This document shows, in pieces, positions 1-10,023 of a stretch of DNA of 64,000 nucleotides. The stretch comes from Ophiura sarsii. Its lineage: Eukaryota; Echinodermata; Ophiuroidea; Amphilepidida; Ophiuridae. Under the pieces are notes generated by a model. That model made no database searches. It was not told where the DNA came from and saw only the letters and a program-made list of their open reading frames with translations. Position numbers and translations under genes: made by a program. Positions within the stretch are counted from its first letter, which is position 1. Each line of letters opens with the position of its first letter. The stretch covers positions 49,639,625 through 49,703,624 of the forward strand of contig CM069446.1 of assembly GCA_035610835.1 (NCBI GenBank), given 5' to 3'.

Positions 1-430
1 AATGTGGGTTCTTCTGCATCATGAACATTTGATGCCGCGAAAAAATAGTGTTTGCTTTAGAAAAAACCTATGTGTCTTTGTTGGGTAGCACTGCATTACA
101 TAATGATATGGTGAACTGTCACTACAAATTACTCTGTATACATCATGTTCTGGTGGACCATGGATTGTGCCACATATCACTCAGTTTCCATGGGAAACGA
201 GGATTTTATTTTTTTGGGGTTGGGGCTTTAAGCACGAAATTAGAGGGAGCTAGAAAAGGGATAGAGTGTGTGATGATTAGAGCAAAGGTTCCATTCTATT
301 GTTATTGTTTTAAATTTCAGATTAAAAACAATAATTCAAATATGTTCTCCGTTTTATGCTGTGAATTATTTCACTGAAGATAGGGAGCTTTAAAAGTGTA
401 TCGAATCTTTTGGGACCCCCTGTAACATTC
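1..430. repeat. Dispersed repeat fragment
   Basis: Bases 1-240 recur, inverted and shortened, at about 41835-41955 (the ATGTGGGTTCTTCTGCATCA end and the TTTCCATGGGAAACGAGG segment are shared). Bases 236-430 recur in direct orientation at about 52580-52775, ending in a shared TTTTGGGACxCCCT. The stretch is therefore a dispersed repeat, and the short ORF across it is not credible as a gene. The family is not identified. Confidence 0.7.
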
Positions 431-667
431 CCGTTATGAATATAACAATAAAAGACACTTCTTACATTATATACTTTTGATAATTCTGGTGCTAACATCT
501 GTATGGTTGGGCGTATTGATGTCACTGGAGTAAGGTATGGACCGGGTCTAGTGCTAGTGTTGGGCTTCGATAATATTGCACCCCCTATACAATATTACAA
601 TAACAATGTAATCACGCGGCATACACAGTTCACACAATTTATTTGGTGCACTGTAGGCCCTACATGT
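431..667. other. Intergenic, nothing recognised
   Basis: No convincing coding, RNA or repeat signal is seen between the repeat fragment and the first zinc-finger remnants. Confidence 0.5.
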
Positions 668-873
668 ACATGTGTAGTCTTATCACCCGATTCAGAGATT
701 CATACTCTTTAGACAGTACGAATATTGGTATGGTTTCCCTTTGGCATGAATCATTTCATGGTCGATTTTGTTATCTGAAGAAGAAGAACTCAACGTTGGT
801 ATAGTTTATCTGTGGTGTGAATCCTTTCATGTCTGGTATTATGACTAGACCAAGAAAAACTCTATTCACAGTA
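668..873 (-). pseudogene. Degenerate finger tail of ZNF1
   Basis: On the minus strand this continues the finger periodicity of ZNF1 beyond its stop codon. HERIH-like and PYQC-like coding segments recur, but with missing pieces and shifted frames. The outermost part (about 668-712) matches the decayed tails of ZNF2 (around 6145-6200) and ZNF3 (around 21090-21150). The ancestral gene was therefore longer and had the same 3' end. It is now non-coding. Confidence 0.75.
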
Positions 874-2508
874 CTAACATTGGTATGGTTTCTCTTTGGT
901 ATGAATCCTTTCATGGTTGATTCTGCTACTTAAATGTGAAAAACTCTTGTGACAGCACGAACATTGGTATGGCTTCTTTTTGGTATGAATCCTTTCATGG
1001 CCGATTCTGTTACTTGAAGAAGAAAAAGTCTTATCACAGTGCGAACATTTGTATGGTTTCTCTTTGGTATGAATCCTTACATGGTCCAATCTTTTACTTG
1101 AAGAAGAAAAATTCTTGTCACAGTATGAGCATTGATATGGTTTCTCTTTGGTATGAATCCTTTCATGAATGGTCTTGCGACCTAATTGTGAAAAACTCTT
1201 ATCACAGTATGAACATTGGTATGGTTTCTCTTTGGTATGAATCCTTTCATGGTCGATTCTGTTACCTGAAAAATAAAAACTCTTGTCACAGTAGGAACAT
1301 TGGTATGGTGTCTCTTTGGTATGAATCCTTTCATGGCTGATTCTGTTACCTGAAGAACAAAAACTCTTGTCACAGTACGAACATTGGTATGGTTTCTCTT
1401 TAGTATGAATCCTTTCATGATTGGTCTTACCACCCGATTGAGAGAAACTCTTCTTACAGTACGAACATTGGTATGGTTTCTCTTTGGTATGACTCCTTTC
1501 ATGAATGGTCTTGCGACCTAATTGTGAGAAACTCTTATCACAGTATGAACATTGGTATGGTTTCTCTTTGATATGAATCCATTCATGTTTGATTCTGTTA
1601 CTTGAAGAAGAAAACCTCTTATCACAGTGCGAACATTTGTATGGTTTCTCTTTGGTATGAATTCTTTCATGGTCGATTCTTTTACTTGAAGAAAAACTCT
1701 TGTCACAGTATGAACATTGATATGGTTTCTCTTTAGTATGAATCCTTTCATGATTGTTCTTAGCACCCGATTGAGAGAAACTCTTCACACAGTACGAACA
1801 TTGGTATGGTTTTTCTTTGGTATGAATCCTTTCATGAATGATCTTGCTACCTAATTGTGAGAAACTCTTATCACAGTATGAACATTGGTATGGTTTCTCT
1901 TTGGTATGAATCCTTTCATGGGCGATTCTGGTACTTGAAGTAGAAAACCTCTTGTCACAATGCGAACATTGGTATTGAGTCTCTTTGGTATGAATCCTTT
2001 CATGTTTGATTCTGTTATTTGAAGCGTTAAACCTCTTATCACAGTACGAACATTGGTATGGTTTCTCTTTAGTATGAATCCTTTCATGGCTGGTCTTACC
2101 ACCCGATTGAGAGAAACTCTTCACACAGTACGAACATTGGTATGGTTTCTCTTTGGTATGACTCCTTTCATGAATGGTCTTGCGACCTAATTGTGAAAAA
2201 CTCTTGTCACAGTATGAACATTGGTATGGTTTCTCTTTGGTATGACTCCTTTCATGAATGGTCTTGCGACCTAATTGTGAAAAACTCTTGTCACAGTATG
2301 AGCATTGGTATGATTTCTCTTTGGTATGAATCCTGTCATGTTCGATTTTGTTACTTGAAGAAGAAAAAGTCTTGTCAGAGTACGAACATTGGTATGGAGA
2401 CGCCCGTGGAGACGTCTCTTTGGTATGAATCCATTCATGTCTAGTTTTATAACTTGCATAAGAAAAACTCTTATCACAGTATGAACATTGGTATGGTTTC
2501 TCTTTCAC
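874..2508 (-). CDS. ZNF1: C2H2 zinc-finger array (19 fingers), probably pseudogene
   Basis: This is a tandem C2H2 zinc-finger protein, a family that usually binds DNA in the nucleus. The ORF holds 19 fingers of 28 residues each, of the form [12 protein letters not shown]...H-x3-H, joined by TKEKP linkers in place of the classical TGEKP. Finger 2 has lost its second Cys (CSYS) and follows an abnormal linker (TKETSPRAS); finger 10 is one residue short; the first His and both Cys are kept in the others. The apparent first codon is GTG, and the frame is open 5' of it to a TAG near 2550, so this is not a true start. The N-terminal exon (2538-2762) is joined out of frame by about 2 extra bases near 2543. 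The ORF ends at a TAG that replaces a finger Ser codon, with more finger debris beyond. I infer a decaying gene; an uninterrupted internal product cannot be excluded. Confidence 0.8.
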   Translation of the reverse strand: MKEKPYQCSYCDKSFSYASYKTRHEWIHTKETSPRASPYQCSYSDKTFSSSSNKIEHDRIHTKEKSYQCSYCDKSFSQLGRKTIHERSHTKEKPYQCSYCDKSFSQLGRKTIHERSHTKEKPYQCSYCVKSFSQSGGKTSHERIHTKEKPYQCSYCDKRFNASNNRIKHERIHTKETQYQCSHCDKRFSTSSTRIAHERIHTKEKPYQCSYCDKSFSQLGSKIIHERIHTKEKPYQCSYCVKSFSQSGAKNNHERIHTKEKPYQCSYCDKSFSSSKRIDHERIHTKEKPYKCSHCDKRFSSSSNRIKHEWIHIKEKPYQCSYCDKSFSQLGRKTIHERSHTKEKPYQCSYCKKSFSQSGGKTNHERIHTKEKPYQCSYCDKSFCSSGNRISHERIHTKETPYQCSYCDKSFYFSGNRIDHERIHTKEKPYQCSYCDKSFSQLGRKTIHERIHTKEKPYQCSYCDKNFSSSSKRLDHVRIHTKEKPYKCSHCDKTFSSSSNRIGHERIHTKKKPYQCSCCHKSFSHLSSRINHERIHTKEKPYQC

Positions 2509-2537
2509 ATCAATTCGTTCATTCCCAATCTTTTCAT

Positions 2538-2762
2538 CTATAACCGCGAAGTTCTATAATATCGCCATCTGATGGATAAATCTTCTAACGAATATCTATG
2601 TGGATACCGTTCATGACGCCGTTGATGTATCTTACATCTGTCAAAGCTACTGAAGATTCTATAATTATGATATTTGCAGGCAAACGGCTTCAGTTTAATT
2701 CCAATATGGTCTACCATGATGCCGATAAGATCTATGGGAGGGAATACAGAAAAACAAGGCAT
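2538..2762 (-). pseudogene. ZNF1 N-terminal segment, frameshifted from the fingers
   Basis: The peptide (MVDHIGIKLKPFACKYHNYR... from an ATG at 2717) matches the N-terminal parts of ZNF2, ZNF3 and ZNF4. It has a non-canonical finger-like motif (C-x2-H, aromatic, H-x3-H) followed by a basic HQRRH segment and the SIRWRYYRT motif. The frame stops at TAG just after RTSRL. ZNF2 and ZNF3 read RL-DEKIG here without interruption; in this copy TTATAGATG replaces TTAGATG, so the fingers lie in another frame. The part upstream of about 2731 matches intron in the other copies (an acceptor-like CCCATAG), so the first residues of the ORF are probably not coding. Confidence 0.7.
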
Positions 2763-2765
2763 TTA

Positions 2766-3249
2766 AACTAATAAGGTCATCTTAAAATGTAATAGGCCAA
2801 GTAAAATAATAAACATGTTTCTCGTCCCTGCCCTCACCAGCTTTTTGAGAGTGTTATAAATATTTTTGTTATTTTTCCTATTTCCTCTTTAACTTTGTTT
2901 CATCATTTGTTGTGATGAAAAGAGATGTATGTTAGGAAGTGCTTGGGTATCATTTATAAACACAGTCCACACAAGATTTCCAGGCATGGGGATAAGAGCA
3001 TAAGGAAAAACCAAACAATATATGAGGGCCTCGCCGTTTTTATGATTGACGACAAAGCTTGAACAATGGGAACTTAGCACAGAAATTAATTACACATTGC
3101 TGACAAATAACAAATAGTAAGGGCCTCCCTCTCCGAATTTTTAAAAAGTCCGGACGAGAAACACATTATTTTTGTTACTTGTTGGCCTTATGACTAATTA
3201 GCAAATTCTATCCACAAATTCGATCGTGGTACATGTAGCAGGAAAAGTT
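2766..3249. other. Putative ZNF1 intron, no feature seen
   Basis: AT-rich sequence between the finger exon and the exon-like block at 5055-5345. No ORF or repeat here is convincing. Confidence 0.4.
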
Positions 3250-3695
3250 CCCGGGGGGGGGGGGGGGGGGGGGGTGGGGGTATGTGCGGCGGCCAAGACC
3301 CCCTTTTCACGACCTGTCAGCAGCTCCGTAAGACCCCCTTTTCATCCACTGGCAGTTCCATAAGACACCCTTTTCATCCATTGGCAGTTCCCCAAATTCA
3401 ACCAAAAATCATAAAATGTGTGAAAACCTTATGAATTTGAGTTTATGTAGCCTCAAATTTTGCCTAAATTCAGTTCATAAGGCAGAATTTTGCCTAAAAT
3501 TCAGTTTAAAAGACACAATTTTGTATTTAAGAATTCAGTTCTCTAAGACTTAAGAGTAAGACCCCAATTTCGGCGACCGTTCATCAGTTCCGTAAGCCCC
3601 TGTTTTGGTGACCGTTCAGTTCCGTAAGCCCCCTCGGTCCGCAAACCCCTACCAAAATGAATGTCGTCAGTTCCCCCCACCCCCACCCCCCCGGG
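3250..3695. mobile_element. CCCGGG-ended foldback MITE, old copy
   Basis: The element begins CCCGGGG with a long G run and ends with a C run followed by CCCGGG. Its flanks GAAAAGTT and AAAAAGTA match at 6 of 8 positions, as expected for a worn 8-bp target duplication. The interior has repeated AAGACCCCCTTTTCA-type segments shared, in reverse orientation, with the copy at 23795-24212. No protein is encoded. Confidence 0.65.
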
Positions 3696-3764
3696 AAAAA
3701 GTAGCTTCAGATCGGCATGTTGAGTCACACACACCTTGCACGGTCCTCTCAAACAGCATAATAT

Positions 3765-3926
3765 GGAGCTTTCGATTTGGGCAACGGACGCTTGTACAAC
3801 CCGGTAAGATGACACCTCGAGTCATGTGCGCATGTGCGACTTAGCAATCTGTCGGTCGTCCAATTTCTGGGACCCGTCTTCATCTTATTGTCGTAGAAGC
3901 ATCCGTTGTCCAAATCGAAAGTTCCC
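3765..3926. repeat. Imperfect inverted repeat
   Basis: GGAGCTTTCGATTTGGGCAA at 3765 is mirrored near 3926 (rc GGAACTTTCGATTTGGACAA), giving arms of about 31 bases around a 100-base spacer. It is probably a small foldback element; no target duplication was identified. Confidence 0.5.
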
Positions 3927-4049
3927 TAATGTTTTTTGGCTTAAACCAAGTCATTGAAAAGGTAGTAAGGTATTAAGAGGAACCAGAACTGTGCCCTCTA
4001 TCATGCGACTAAATGTCTTAATTCTGTTTTCATGTACATAACGGATGGG

Positions 4050-4345
4050 AATAAGGGACGCACCATTTGATTTTCAGGTGGGGAGGGGGGGCATGGAAGT
4101 TGGGGTCGGGCGGAATTTTTTTTCTTTTCGCCGCCACGTTTTTTTTGTTTGTTTTTTTGCAAAGCGGGCAAAGTTGTTTTTTTAAAGGTTTTATTGTTTT
4201 TCTTTATATTGAGTTGGGCGAGTCAGATTTTTTTTTTTTTTTACTCAGCAATGGGTCAACTTTTTTCTTCTTTTTCTGGTTGGTGGGCAAAGTTTGCATG
4301 TTTCACTATCTGTAAGTTGGTAGGGGGAAAAAAAGAAAGAAAAAA
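4050..4345. mobile_element. Fragment of a TAA-target MITE
   Basis: ATAAGGGACGCACCATTTGA followed by a G-rich then T-rich interior resembles the complete element at 58100-58314. Only the left terminus is clear. The poly-T and poly-G runs make the overlapping ORFs low complexity and not credible as genes. Confidence 0.45.
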
Positions 4346-4795
4346 ACCCCACCAACGTATGAGTTTCCTGTAGGCTGTACTAGTATCTATCTATCGAGAC
4401 TAAATCAATTCGAGTCATTGTCAATATCAATGTAGACAACAAATGATGTGGAACACGTCGTGCACCTGTGTTTAGGAATACACTGTAAGTCTGTATATTG
4501 AAATTTTTGGTTTTTTTACAATGGCCCAACTATATCTGACTTTGCCACAAAGTTTAGCATTAATTTGAATTGGCGTGGAAGCGGGGTGGTAGTAGTCTAC
4601 TAGTACTAGTAGTACTATACTATACTTTGTAACTGTCGAATTCCGCGTTTTTCCGCTTTGTAAGTTTTGCATTTTTCTGTGATGTAATTTTCCCCAAGAA
4701 AGCTTAACATTTACGATCTATAAGACCAAAATAAACACACTTTTATACTGAGAAAAACACATCATTTTAGATTTTTAGGCTTACCTTATTATTAC
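4346..4795. other. Intergenic or intronic, nothing recognised
   Basis: No gene or repeat unit is supported. A short tract of TACTAGTAGTAC-like repeats occurs near 4600-4620. Confidence 0.4.
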
Positions 4796-4799
4796 TTAA

Positions 4800-5050
4800 A
4801 GGCATATTATGTGATCTTTTCCAGAGAGCGCTCTATATTGTTTGTTTTGTTTTATTACGTATCGTTTTTTAATATTTATATTGTTTTATTCAAGACTATT
4901 CATACATTTTGTGTTTTGGACGGTTTTTGTGCATTTTTTTCTTCTTTTCATCAAAATGTCGTTTTCCGCGTTTAACCTAAATTCGTGACCTAATACTTTA
5001 AAGCTTATAAATATAATATTGATATTAATTAGTAAACCTACCTTTCTTTC
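4800..5050. mobile_element. One-ended fragment of a TTAA-target MITE
   Basis: TTAA at 4796-4799 is followed by AGGCATATTATGTGATCTTT and then AGAGCGCTCT. This is the terminus seen at 13806 and on both sides of the foldback element at 25338-25676. The opposite terminus is not found here. Confidence 0.55.
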
Positions 5051-5054
5051 TTAC

Positions 5055-5345
5055 AGTGAATACGAATTTTGATTTATACGTCGCGACGTATACGCGTCGA
5101 GGATTACGACAGTTTATGTGGTGATTCTTCCCAAGCTGGATTTAAATTGTACAAGCTTCAACCAGGAACTGTCCTGCTACTGGTCCTGCTTCAATTTAAC
5201 ATTCAACAATCGCTCCAGGGAAATCGTTCCGGACGGTGGTGTTTTGTATTTATTTTGTACTCATGTATTGTATACAAATCCGGGATACAAATGGCGCAGT
5301 CGGACGTCTTGAGACCCCTAGCTTATTGGAAATTGACTGTCGTAG
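5055..5345 (-). other. Putative upstream exon of ZNF1
   Basis: A block conserved upstream of all four ZNF finger exons (9370-9745 minus, 17580-17977 plus, 40930-41195 plus). Read on the ZNF strand it contains GGAACGATTTCCCTG and CAGCTTGGGAAG and ends at a donor-like CT|GTAAGAAAG. The donor GT is kept in all copies, whereas the AG needed for an acceptor on the opposite strand is kept only here; this supports ZNF orientation. No conserved reading frame is evident, so it is probably 5' UTR. It could instead simply be part of the duplicated unit. Confidence 0.45.
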
Positions 5346-5644
5346 ACTAGTACCTCTCAGCGTGGTTGTTCCTATGGCTATTTCTCGGCGTCAGGCGCCT
5401 GACACTCTATTGTTCGAATCGCCGAAAGCATAGACGGACATGAATATACAATGAATAATCATATCAATGAATATACGTCATTTGTGACGTCGAAAATGAA
5501 AAGTACCACTACCAGACCATAGTGGACACGAACGGCCGTAATCTTTGAATCTCTCCGTTGATTTCAATGATATTATGTCGGAGTGTTTTACCTAATTTCA
5601 TACTGACCGGGGGGGGGGCAGTCTTCCCCCCTGCCCCCCTGCCG

Positions 5645-5678
<34 letters not shown>

Positions 5679-5690
5679 ACCCCCACCACT
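5346..5690. other. Intergenic with G/C homopolymer tract
   Basis: Nothing recognised up to about 5600. Bases 5608-5680 are runs of G then a long run of C, typical of the poly-G/poly-C ends of MITEs in this window. Confidence 0.5.
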
Positions 5691-5708
5691 GGCTACGCTA
5701 CTGACTGA

Positions 5709-5796
5709 TGGCTAAAATCCGCTGCATAGTTGATGCCCGGTCGCGGTCGTTGCCATTTTAAGCAATACGGGCATCAACTATGCAGCGGATTTTAGC
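5709..5796. repeat. Perfect hairpin, 29-bp arms
   Basis: GGCTAAAATCCGCTGCATAG... at 5709 is exactly mirrored by ...CTATGCAGCGGATTTTAGCC near 5796, with about 30 bases between. One arm, with flanking sequence, recurs at about 25757-25860. The hairpin is next to the outer end of the left arm of the large inverted duplication. Confidence 0.8.
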
Positions 5797-5924
5797 CGTC
5801 AGTTTATAACGACAAGGTCATTTTCATTACACGATTTGGGCGAAAGTGACCGAAAACTCTCGACTTTACCCTACTTTCTGTTCCTTTTTAGCACCTCTCA
5901 AATGTTCTTAATTTCTGTTTCCTG

Positions 5925-6302
5925 TTACAGTACAAACATTGGTATGGTTTCTCTGTGGCATGAATCCTTTCATCTACCTGAATGATAAAAACTCTTGTTA
6001 CAGTACACACATTGGTATGGTTTCTTTGTGGTATGACTCCATGCAAGGTCTTGCTACCTGAACGATAAAAACTCGTATCACTGTATGAATATCGGTATGG
6101 TCTCTCTCTCTTGATGAATCCTTATGTACATAGTACGTCTACTGTGTAGTCTTATCACCAGATTCAGGGTATTGAACTCTTCACACAGTACGGACATTGG
6201 TATGTCTGGTTTTATGACCAAACTGAGAAAAACTCTTGTCACAGTACGAACATTGGTATGGTTTCTCTTTGGTATGAATCCTTTCATGAATGGTCTTGTG
6301 AC
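5925..6302 (-). pseudogene. Degenerate 3' finger remnants of ZNF2
   Basis: The finger sequence continues past the ZNF2 stop codon for about 380 bases with shifts and deletions. Pieces reading [29 protein letters not shown] and KSS-then-stop are recognisable on the minus strand. The same order is found after ZNF3, both before and after the element inserted there. Confidence 0.8.
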
Positions 6303-7748
6303 CTATTGAGAGAAACTCTTCACACAGTGTGAACATTGGTATGGTTTATCTTTGGTATGAATCCTTTCATGGCCGACTCTGTTACTTGAAGTAGAAAACC
6401 TATTGTCACAGTATGAACATTGGTATGGTTTCTCTTTGGTATGAATCCTTTCATGAATGTTCTTTTTACTCGATTGAGAGAAACTCTTGTCACAGTATGA
6501 ACATTGGAATGGTTTCTCTTTGGTATGAATCCTTTCATGCCTGGTCTTGTGACTTGATTGTGAGAAACTCTTGTTACAGTATGAACAATGGTATGGTTTC
6601 TCTTTGGTATGAATCCTTTCATGGTTGATTTTGTTACCTGAAATAGAAAACCTCTTGTCACAGTGCGAACACTGGTATGGTTTCTCTTTGGTATGAATCC
6701 TTTCATGATTGTTCTTTTTACTCGAGTGATAGAAACTCTTGTCACAGTATGAACATTGGTATGGTTTCTCTTTGGTATGAATCCTTTCATGATTGTTCTT
6801 TTTACTCGAGTGAGAGAAACTCTTGTCACAGTATGAACATTGGAATGGTTTCTCTTTGGTATGAATCCTTTCATGCCTGGTCTTGTGACTTGATTGTGAG
6901 AAACTCTTGTTACAGTATGAACAATGGTATGGTTTCTCTTTCGTATGAATCCTTTCATGGTTGATTTTGTTACCTGAAATAGAAAACCTCTTGTCACAGT
7001 GCGAACACTGGTATGGTTTCTCTTTGGTATGAATCCTTTCATGATTGTTCTTTTTACTCGAGTGATAGAAACTCTTGTCACAGTATGAACATTGGTATGG
7101 TTTCTCTTTGGTATGAATCCTTTCATGATTGTTCTTTTTACTCGAGTGAGAGAAACTCTTGTCACAGTATGAACATTGGAATGGTTTCTCTTTGGTATGA
7201 ATCCTTTCATGCCTGGTCTTGTGACTTGATTGTGAGAAACTCTTGTTACAGTATGAACAATGGTATGGTTTCTCTTTCGTATGAATCCTTTCATGGTTGA
7301 TTTTGTTACCTGAAATAGAAAACCTCTTGTCACAGTGCGAACACTGGTATGGTTTCTCTTTGGTATGAATCCTTTCATGACTTGCCTTATAACCCGATAG
7401 AGAGAAACTCTTCACACAGTATGAACATTGGTATGGTTTCTCTTTGGTATGAATCCATTCATAGTTGATTCTGTTACCTGAAGTAGAAAACCTCTTGTTA
7501 CAGTATGAACATTGGTATGGTTTCTCCTTCATATAAATTCGTTTATGTCCAATCTTTTCATCTAACCGAGTGTAAGTTCTATAACGCCATCTGATGGATA
7601 AACCTTCCAACCAATATCTATGTGTCTGCCGTTCATGACGCCGTTGATGTATCTTATATCTGTCAAAGCTACTGAAGATTTTATGATTGTGATATTTGCA
7701 GGCAAACGGCTTTAGTTTCATTCCAATACGGTCTACCATCATGAACAT
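6303..7748 (-). CDS. ZNF2: C2H2 zinc-finger protein, 14 fingers, truncated
   Basis: A presumed nuclear DNA-binding protein of the tandem C2H2 class. I start at the first ATG after the acceptor-like site (7748, MFMMVDR); the ORF runs back to 7817, but its first Met lies in the TIR of a neighbouring element. The N-terminal 70 residues contain the atypical motif FACKYHNHK...KIHQRRH. There follow 14 fingers plus a partial one with TKEKP linkers. Finger 1 has Tyr for its first zinc-binding His (INYEWIH). Fingers 3-6 are repeated as 7-10 and in part as 11-12, a 336-bp tandem duplication. The stop (TAG in TCTCAATAGG) arises where ZNF3 and ZNF4 have TCT/TCG-CAATTAGG, that is, by loss of one T. The protein is probably shortened by several fingers. 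I am sure of the family, not of function. Confidence 0.8.
   Translation of the reverse strand: MFMMVDRIGMKLKPFACKYHNHKIFSSFDRYKIHQRRHERQTHRYWLEGLSIRWRYRTYTRLDEKIGHKRIYMKEKPYQCSYCNKRFSTSGNRINYEWIHTKEKPYQCSYCVKSFSLSGYKASHERIHTKEKPYQCSHCDKRFSISGNKINHERIHTKEKPYHCSYCNKSFSQSSHKTRHERIHTKEKPFQCSYCDKSFSHSSKKNNHERIHTKEKPYQCSYCDKSFYHSSKKNNHERIHTKEKPYQCSHCDKRFSISGNKINHERIHTKEKPYHCSYCNKSFSQSSHKTRHERIHTKEKPFQCSYCDKSFSHSSKKNNHERIHTKEKPYQCSYCDKSFYHSSKKNNHERIHTKEKPYQCSHCDKRFSISGNKINHERIHTKEKPYHCSYCNKSFSQSSHKTRHERIHTKEKPFQCSYCDKSFSQSSKKNIHERIHTKEKPYQCSYCDNRFSTSSNRVGHERIHTKDKPYQCSHCVKSFSQ
6650..7322 (-). repeat. 336-bp tandem duplication of a four-finger block
   Basis: Two consecutive 336-bp units (4 x 84 bp) within ZNF2 are almost identical in DNA, each encoding the finger order DKRFSISGNK, NKSFSQSSHK, DKSFSHSSKK, DKSFYHSSKK. 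A further half unit follows. ZNF3 has this order only once, so the expansion followed separation of the arms. Confidence 0.85.
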
Positions 7749-7753
7749 ATGGT

Positions 7754-7800
7754 GGCGATAAGATCTCTGGGAGGGAATACAGAAAACAATGCATATATAT
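7754..7800 (-). promoter_or_regulatory. Splice acceptor of ZNF2 finger exon
   Basis: On the minus strand GCATTGTTTTCTGTATTCCC precedes TCCCAG|AGATCT. The same pyrimidine-rich tract and AG occur before ZNF3 (AG at 19580-19581) and ZNF4 (AG at 44749-44750), and in altered form before ZNF1. The exon would begin at 7766. Confidence 0.65.
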
Positions 7801-7804
7801 ATAA

Positions 7805-8974
7805 GGTCGCATGTCATAAGGTGGGCATGCTAAAAGGGTGGCGGTGTTGCATTTTTCGGAATGGATTCGTCATTAAAATCTTTTAGCATCACAACCCCTT
7901 TGCCTATTGAATTGGTTGATGCATCATTTTAAAGCTGAGAGATGGATCTATAACAGTGTGAAATCTCATTGAAATAGGAGTTTAAGTAACAGAGTAACAG
8001 CAGTTTAAATGTGTATAAGTAGGGGTGGCGGCTCAGGCGGTGGCGCGCAATGTATTAGCATAGGGAAATACAAGATTTTCATAGTGTTGATTTGAATAAA
8101 ATGTTGTATTTTAATAACCTCTCGTCATATCAACCTCATCAATATCTCATTTTAAAGATAAATTTGTAATAAATACAAATTCCTCTAAAAAAGAATTATG
8201 ATTGCTGTATACCATCACCCCATTAGGGCATGCTGATTTAAGCGATGGTAATTATTAATTAATTGGCTTTACAATTAATTAATAATGTGTTATCATGGAT
8301 TAAAATGTTTTAAAGAACCATTCAATCATGTAGGACCAATTCAGCAATGCTTTAAAGAAATGCTAGAGCATTTTAAAGTAATTTAATACCTTTGGATAAA
8401 TAATGTATCAATAGAGGATGTAAAATAAGCTTGAAGCCACTTAGTCAGATCGCTTAATTAACTTAATTTATAACTAATTACTAAAGTGTTTTTCACCATG
8501 ATGTTACTTATGTATCTATTTATCATGCAGTGGACTCAAACTGGAAATTAACTACTTTTGTAATTTTATTCTGGGTATACCGCATAAATTAAGGTCATAA
8601 TTAAAATGTAATTAATATGCAAATTACAATTTTTTTAAACCAAATTTCACAGCTCAATTTGTGTATTAATTTGTTAATACAATATATTCTGAATGTATCA
8701 GTTTGATACCAACTACTTCAATTGTGTGCTTCTTTTACAATGTAGTACAGCAGGTCCAATTTGAGAAAAACACATTTGAAAATTCTTGTTTACATTGCCA
8801 ACAATGGACTAATTAACTCTTAATTGGCCGATTTTGCCTTAACGAAAGGGATTTTTAGCCAAAAACTGGTATGAATTATTAGAGTTTGACAATACTAAAA
8901 CATAAAACAAAATACCTTTTTTGTCAATTTTGATCATGTTAAACACAAATTACACCACCTTGTGACATGGGACC
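7805..8974. mobile_element. TIR element in ZNF2 intron (1.17 kb)
   Basis: Termini GGTCGCATGTCATAAGGTGG and, inverted, GGTCCCATGTCACAAGGTGG match at 18 of 20 positions. The copy in the other arm is 18374-19549. The corresponding ZNF4 interval (44697-44725) lacks the element, although the empty site is not clean and no target duplication could be defined. The interior is AT-rich and encodes nothing. It must have been present before the arms were duplicated. Confidence 0.6.
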
Positions 8975-8999
8975 ACAAAAGGCCATTTTGAAATGTAAT

Positions 9000-9760
9000 C
9001 AGCTATACATTGTGTTAACAATTTTGCAGATGGCATGGTTATTCAAAGCCTTGGTCAGGCTTTAAAATCAATCAAAATAATGCAGTCCGAGATCGTCCAT
9101 AAGACATCTGGCGTTTCTACACAGAAATCCCCACTTTTTACATAGAGCTGAATACAGCATGCCGCAACATGAGATGGGCTATGTAAGCAACAAAATGAAC
9201 CTGATGGTATCTCTCTCACAATGTGAAATTAAAATTTGAAGAAGCATAAAATGATAGTCCAATAAATCACTAGTCTATTTTGTGTAAGGTTTCAAAAAAA
9301 AAATTAAGCTTAAACACGTAATTGACATTATTGTACACCGGGATTGTACACCTAACTTTCTTTCTTTACATAGGATTCTGATTATATGTTGAGGAATATG
9401 AGTTACGACAGCTTTTACGTGGTGATTCTTCTTAAGCTGGGTCGTACAAGCATCAATAATCGCTGGCAGGGAAAATCGTTCCGGATGGCGGTGTTAACCA
9501 AAAAATTAAGCTTAAACACGTAGCCTAATTAACATTATTAGTACAACTACCTTTCTTCCTTCGATTTTGATTTATAAATATCTTTAGGATAACAACAGCT
9601 TGAACGTGGGGATTCTTCCCAAGCTGGGTTGAAATTGTACAAGTCTCAAAAATCGCTGGCAGGGAAATCGTTCCGGATCGACGGCGGTGTTTTGTATGTT
9701 GTTTGTACGGTTTTGAGACCCCTAGCTTATTGAAAAATGACTGCTGTATATAGTATTAGT
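9000..9760 (-). repeat. Duplicated upstream block of ZNF2 with putative exon
   Basis: The matching block occurs before ZNF3 (17560-18365) and, split by 3.1 kb, before ZNF4 (40905-41403 plus 44510-44700). It includes two related exon-like pieces (about 9370-9500 and 9570-9745) with GGCAGGGAAATCGTTCCGGA on the plus strand. The donor-like TATGTAAAG reads on the minus strand at 9370. No open reading frame is conserved between copies. Confidence 0.6.
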
Positions 9761-10023
9761 AGCTAATATGAGATTCTAGGCCGATTATATGGTCCTGGAC
9801 CATATTATAAGTTAAAAATGTTGACACCGATCGAAGCGGATTTGCAAAACAGAATAAAATTAAACAAACCCGGGCTTGGTGGTAGGGGAAGGCTGGAAAT
9901 ATGAAATAATATGAAATACGTCGTTTTAAACACGGTTTTAAGCTAAACACGCGTCCTACTTAGACTTTAGACACAGCGTTTAGCTATAACTAAACGCAAT
10001 TCTCGTACATTTGTTTTACTTAA
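9761..10023. repeat. Left part of a dispersed TIR-repeat, interrupted
   Basis: Sequence with TAAACACG, CGTTTAGCTATAACTAAACG and TCTCGTAC motifs belongs to the family seen complete at 52947-53477 and in part at 28925-29030. The rest of this copy continues at 11216-11550 after two nested insertions. The ORF across it is spurious. Confidence 0.55.

Noticed and set aside
936..2444. Plus-strand and alternative-frame ORFs (repeated [10 protein letters not shown] or MKGFIPKRNHTNV-type peptides) across ZNF1, with equivalents over ZNF2, ZNF3 and ZNF4
   Set aside because: They are other-frame readings of the 84-bp finger repeat, which happens to lack stops in those frames; the C2H2 frame explains the conservation.
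874..2508. CRISPR-like 84-bp periodic repeat
   Set aside because: The periodicity is that of 28-residue zinc fingers with codon-level variation.
4067..4373. Phe-rich ORFs
   Set aside because: Low-complexity poly-T and G-rich interior of a MITE fragment.
5069..5350. 93-codon plus-strand ORF next to TTTCTTTCTTACAG, which resembles a splice acceptor
   Set aside because: Other copies of the block lose the AG but keep GT on the opposite strand, so a donor in ZNF orientation is the better reading; the peptide is not conserved.
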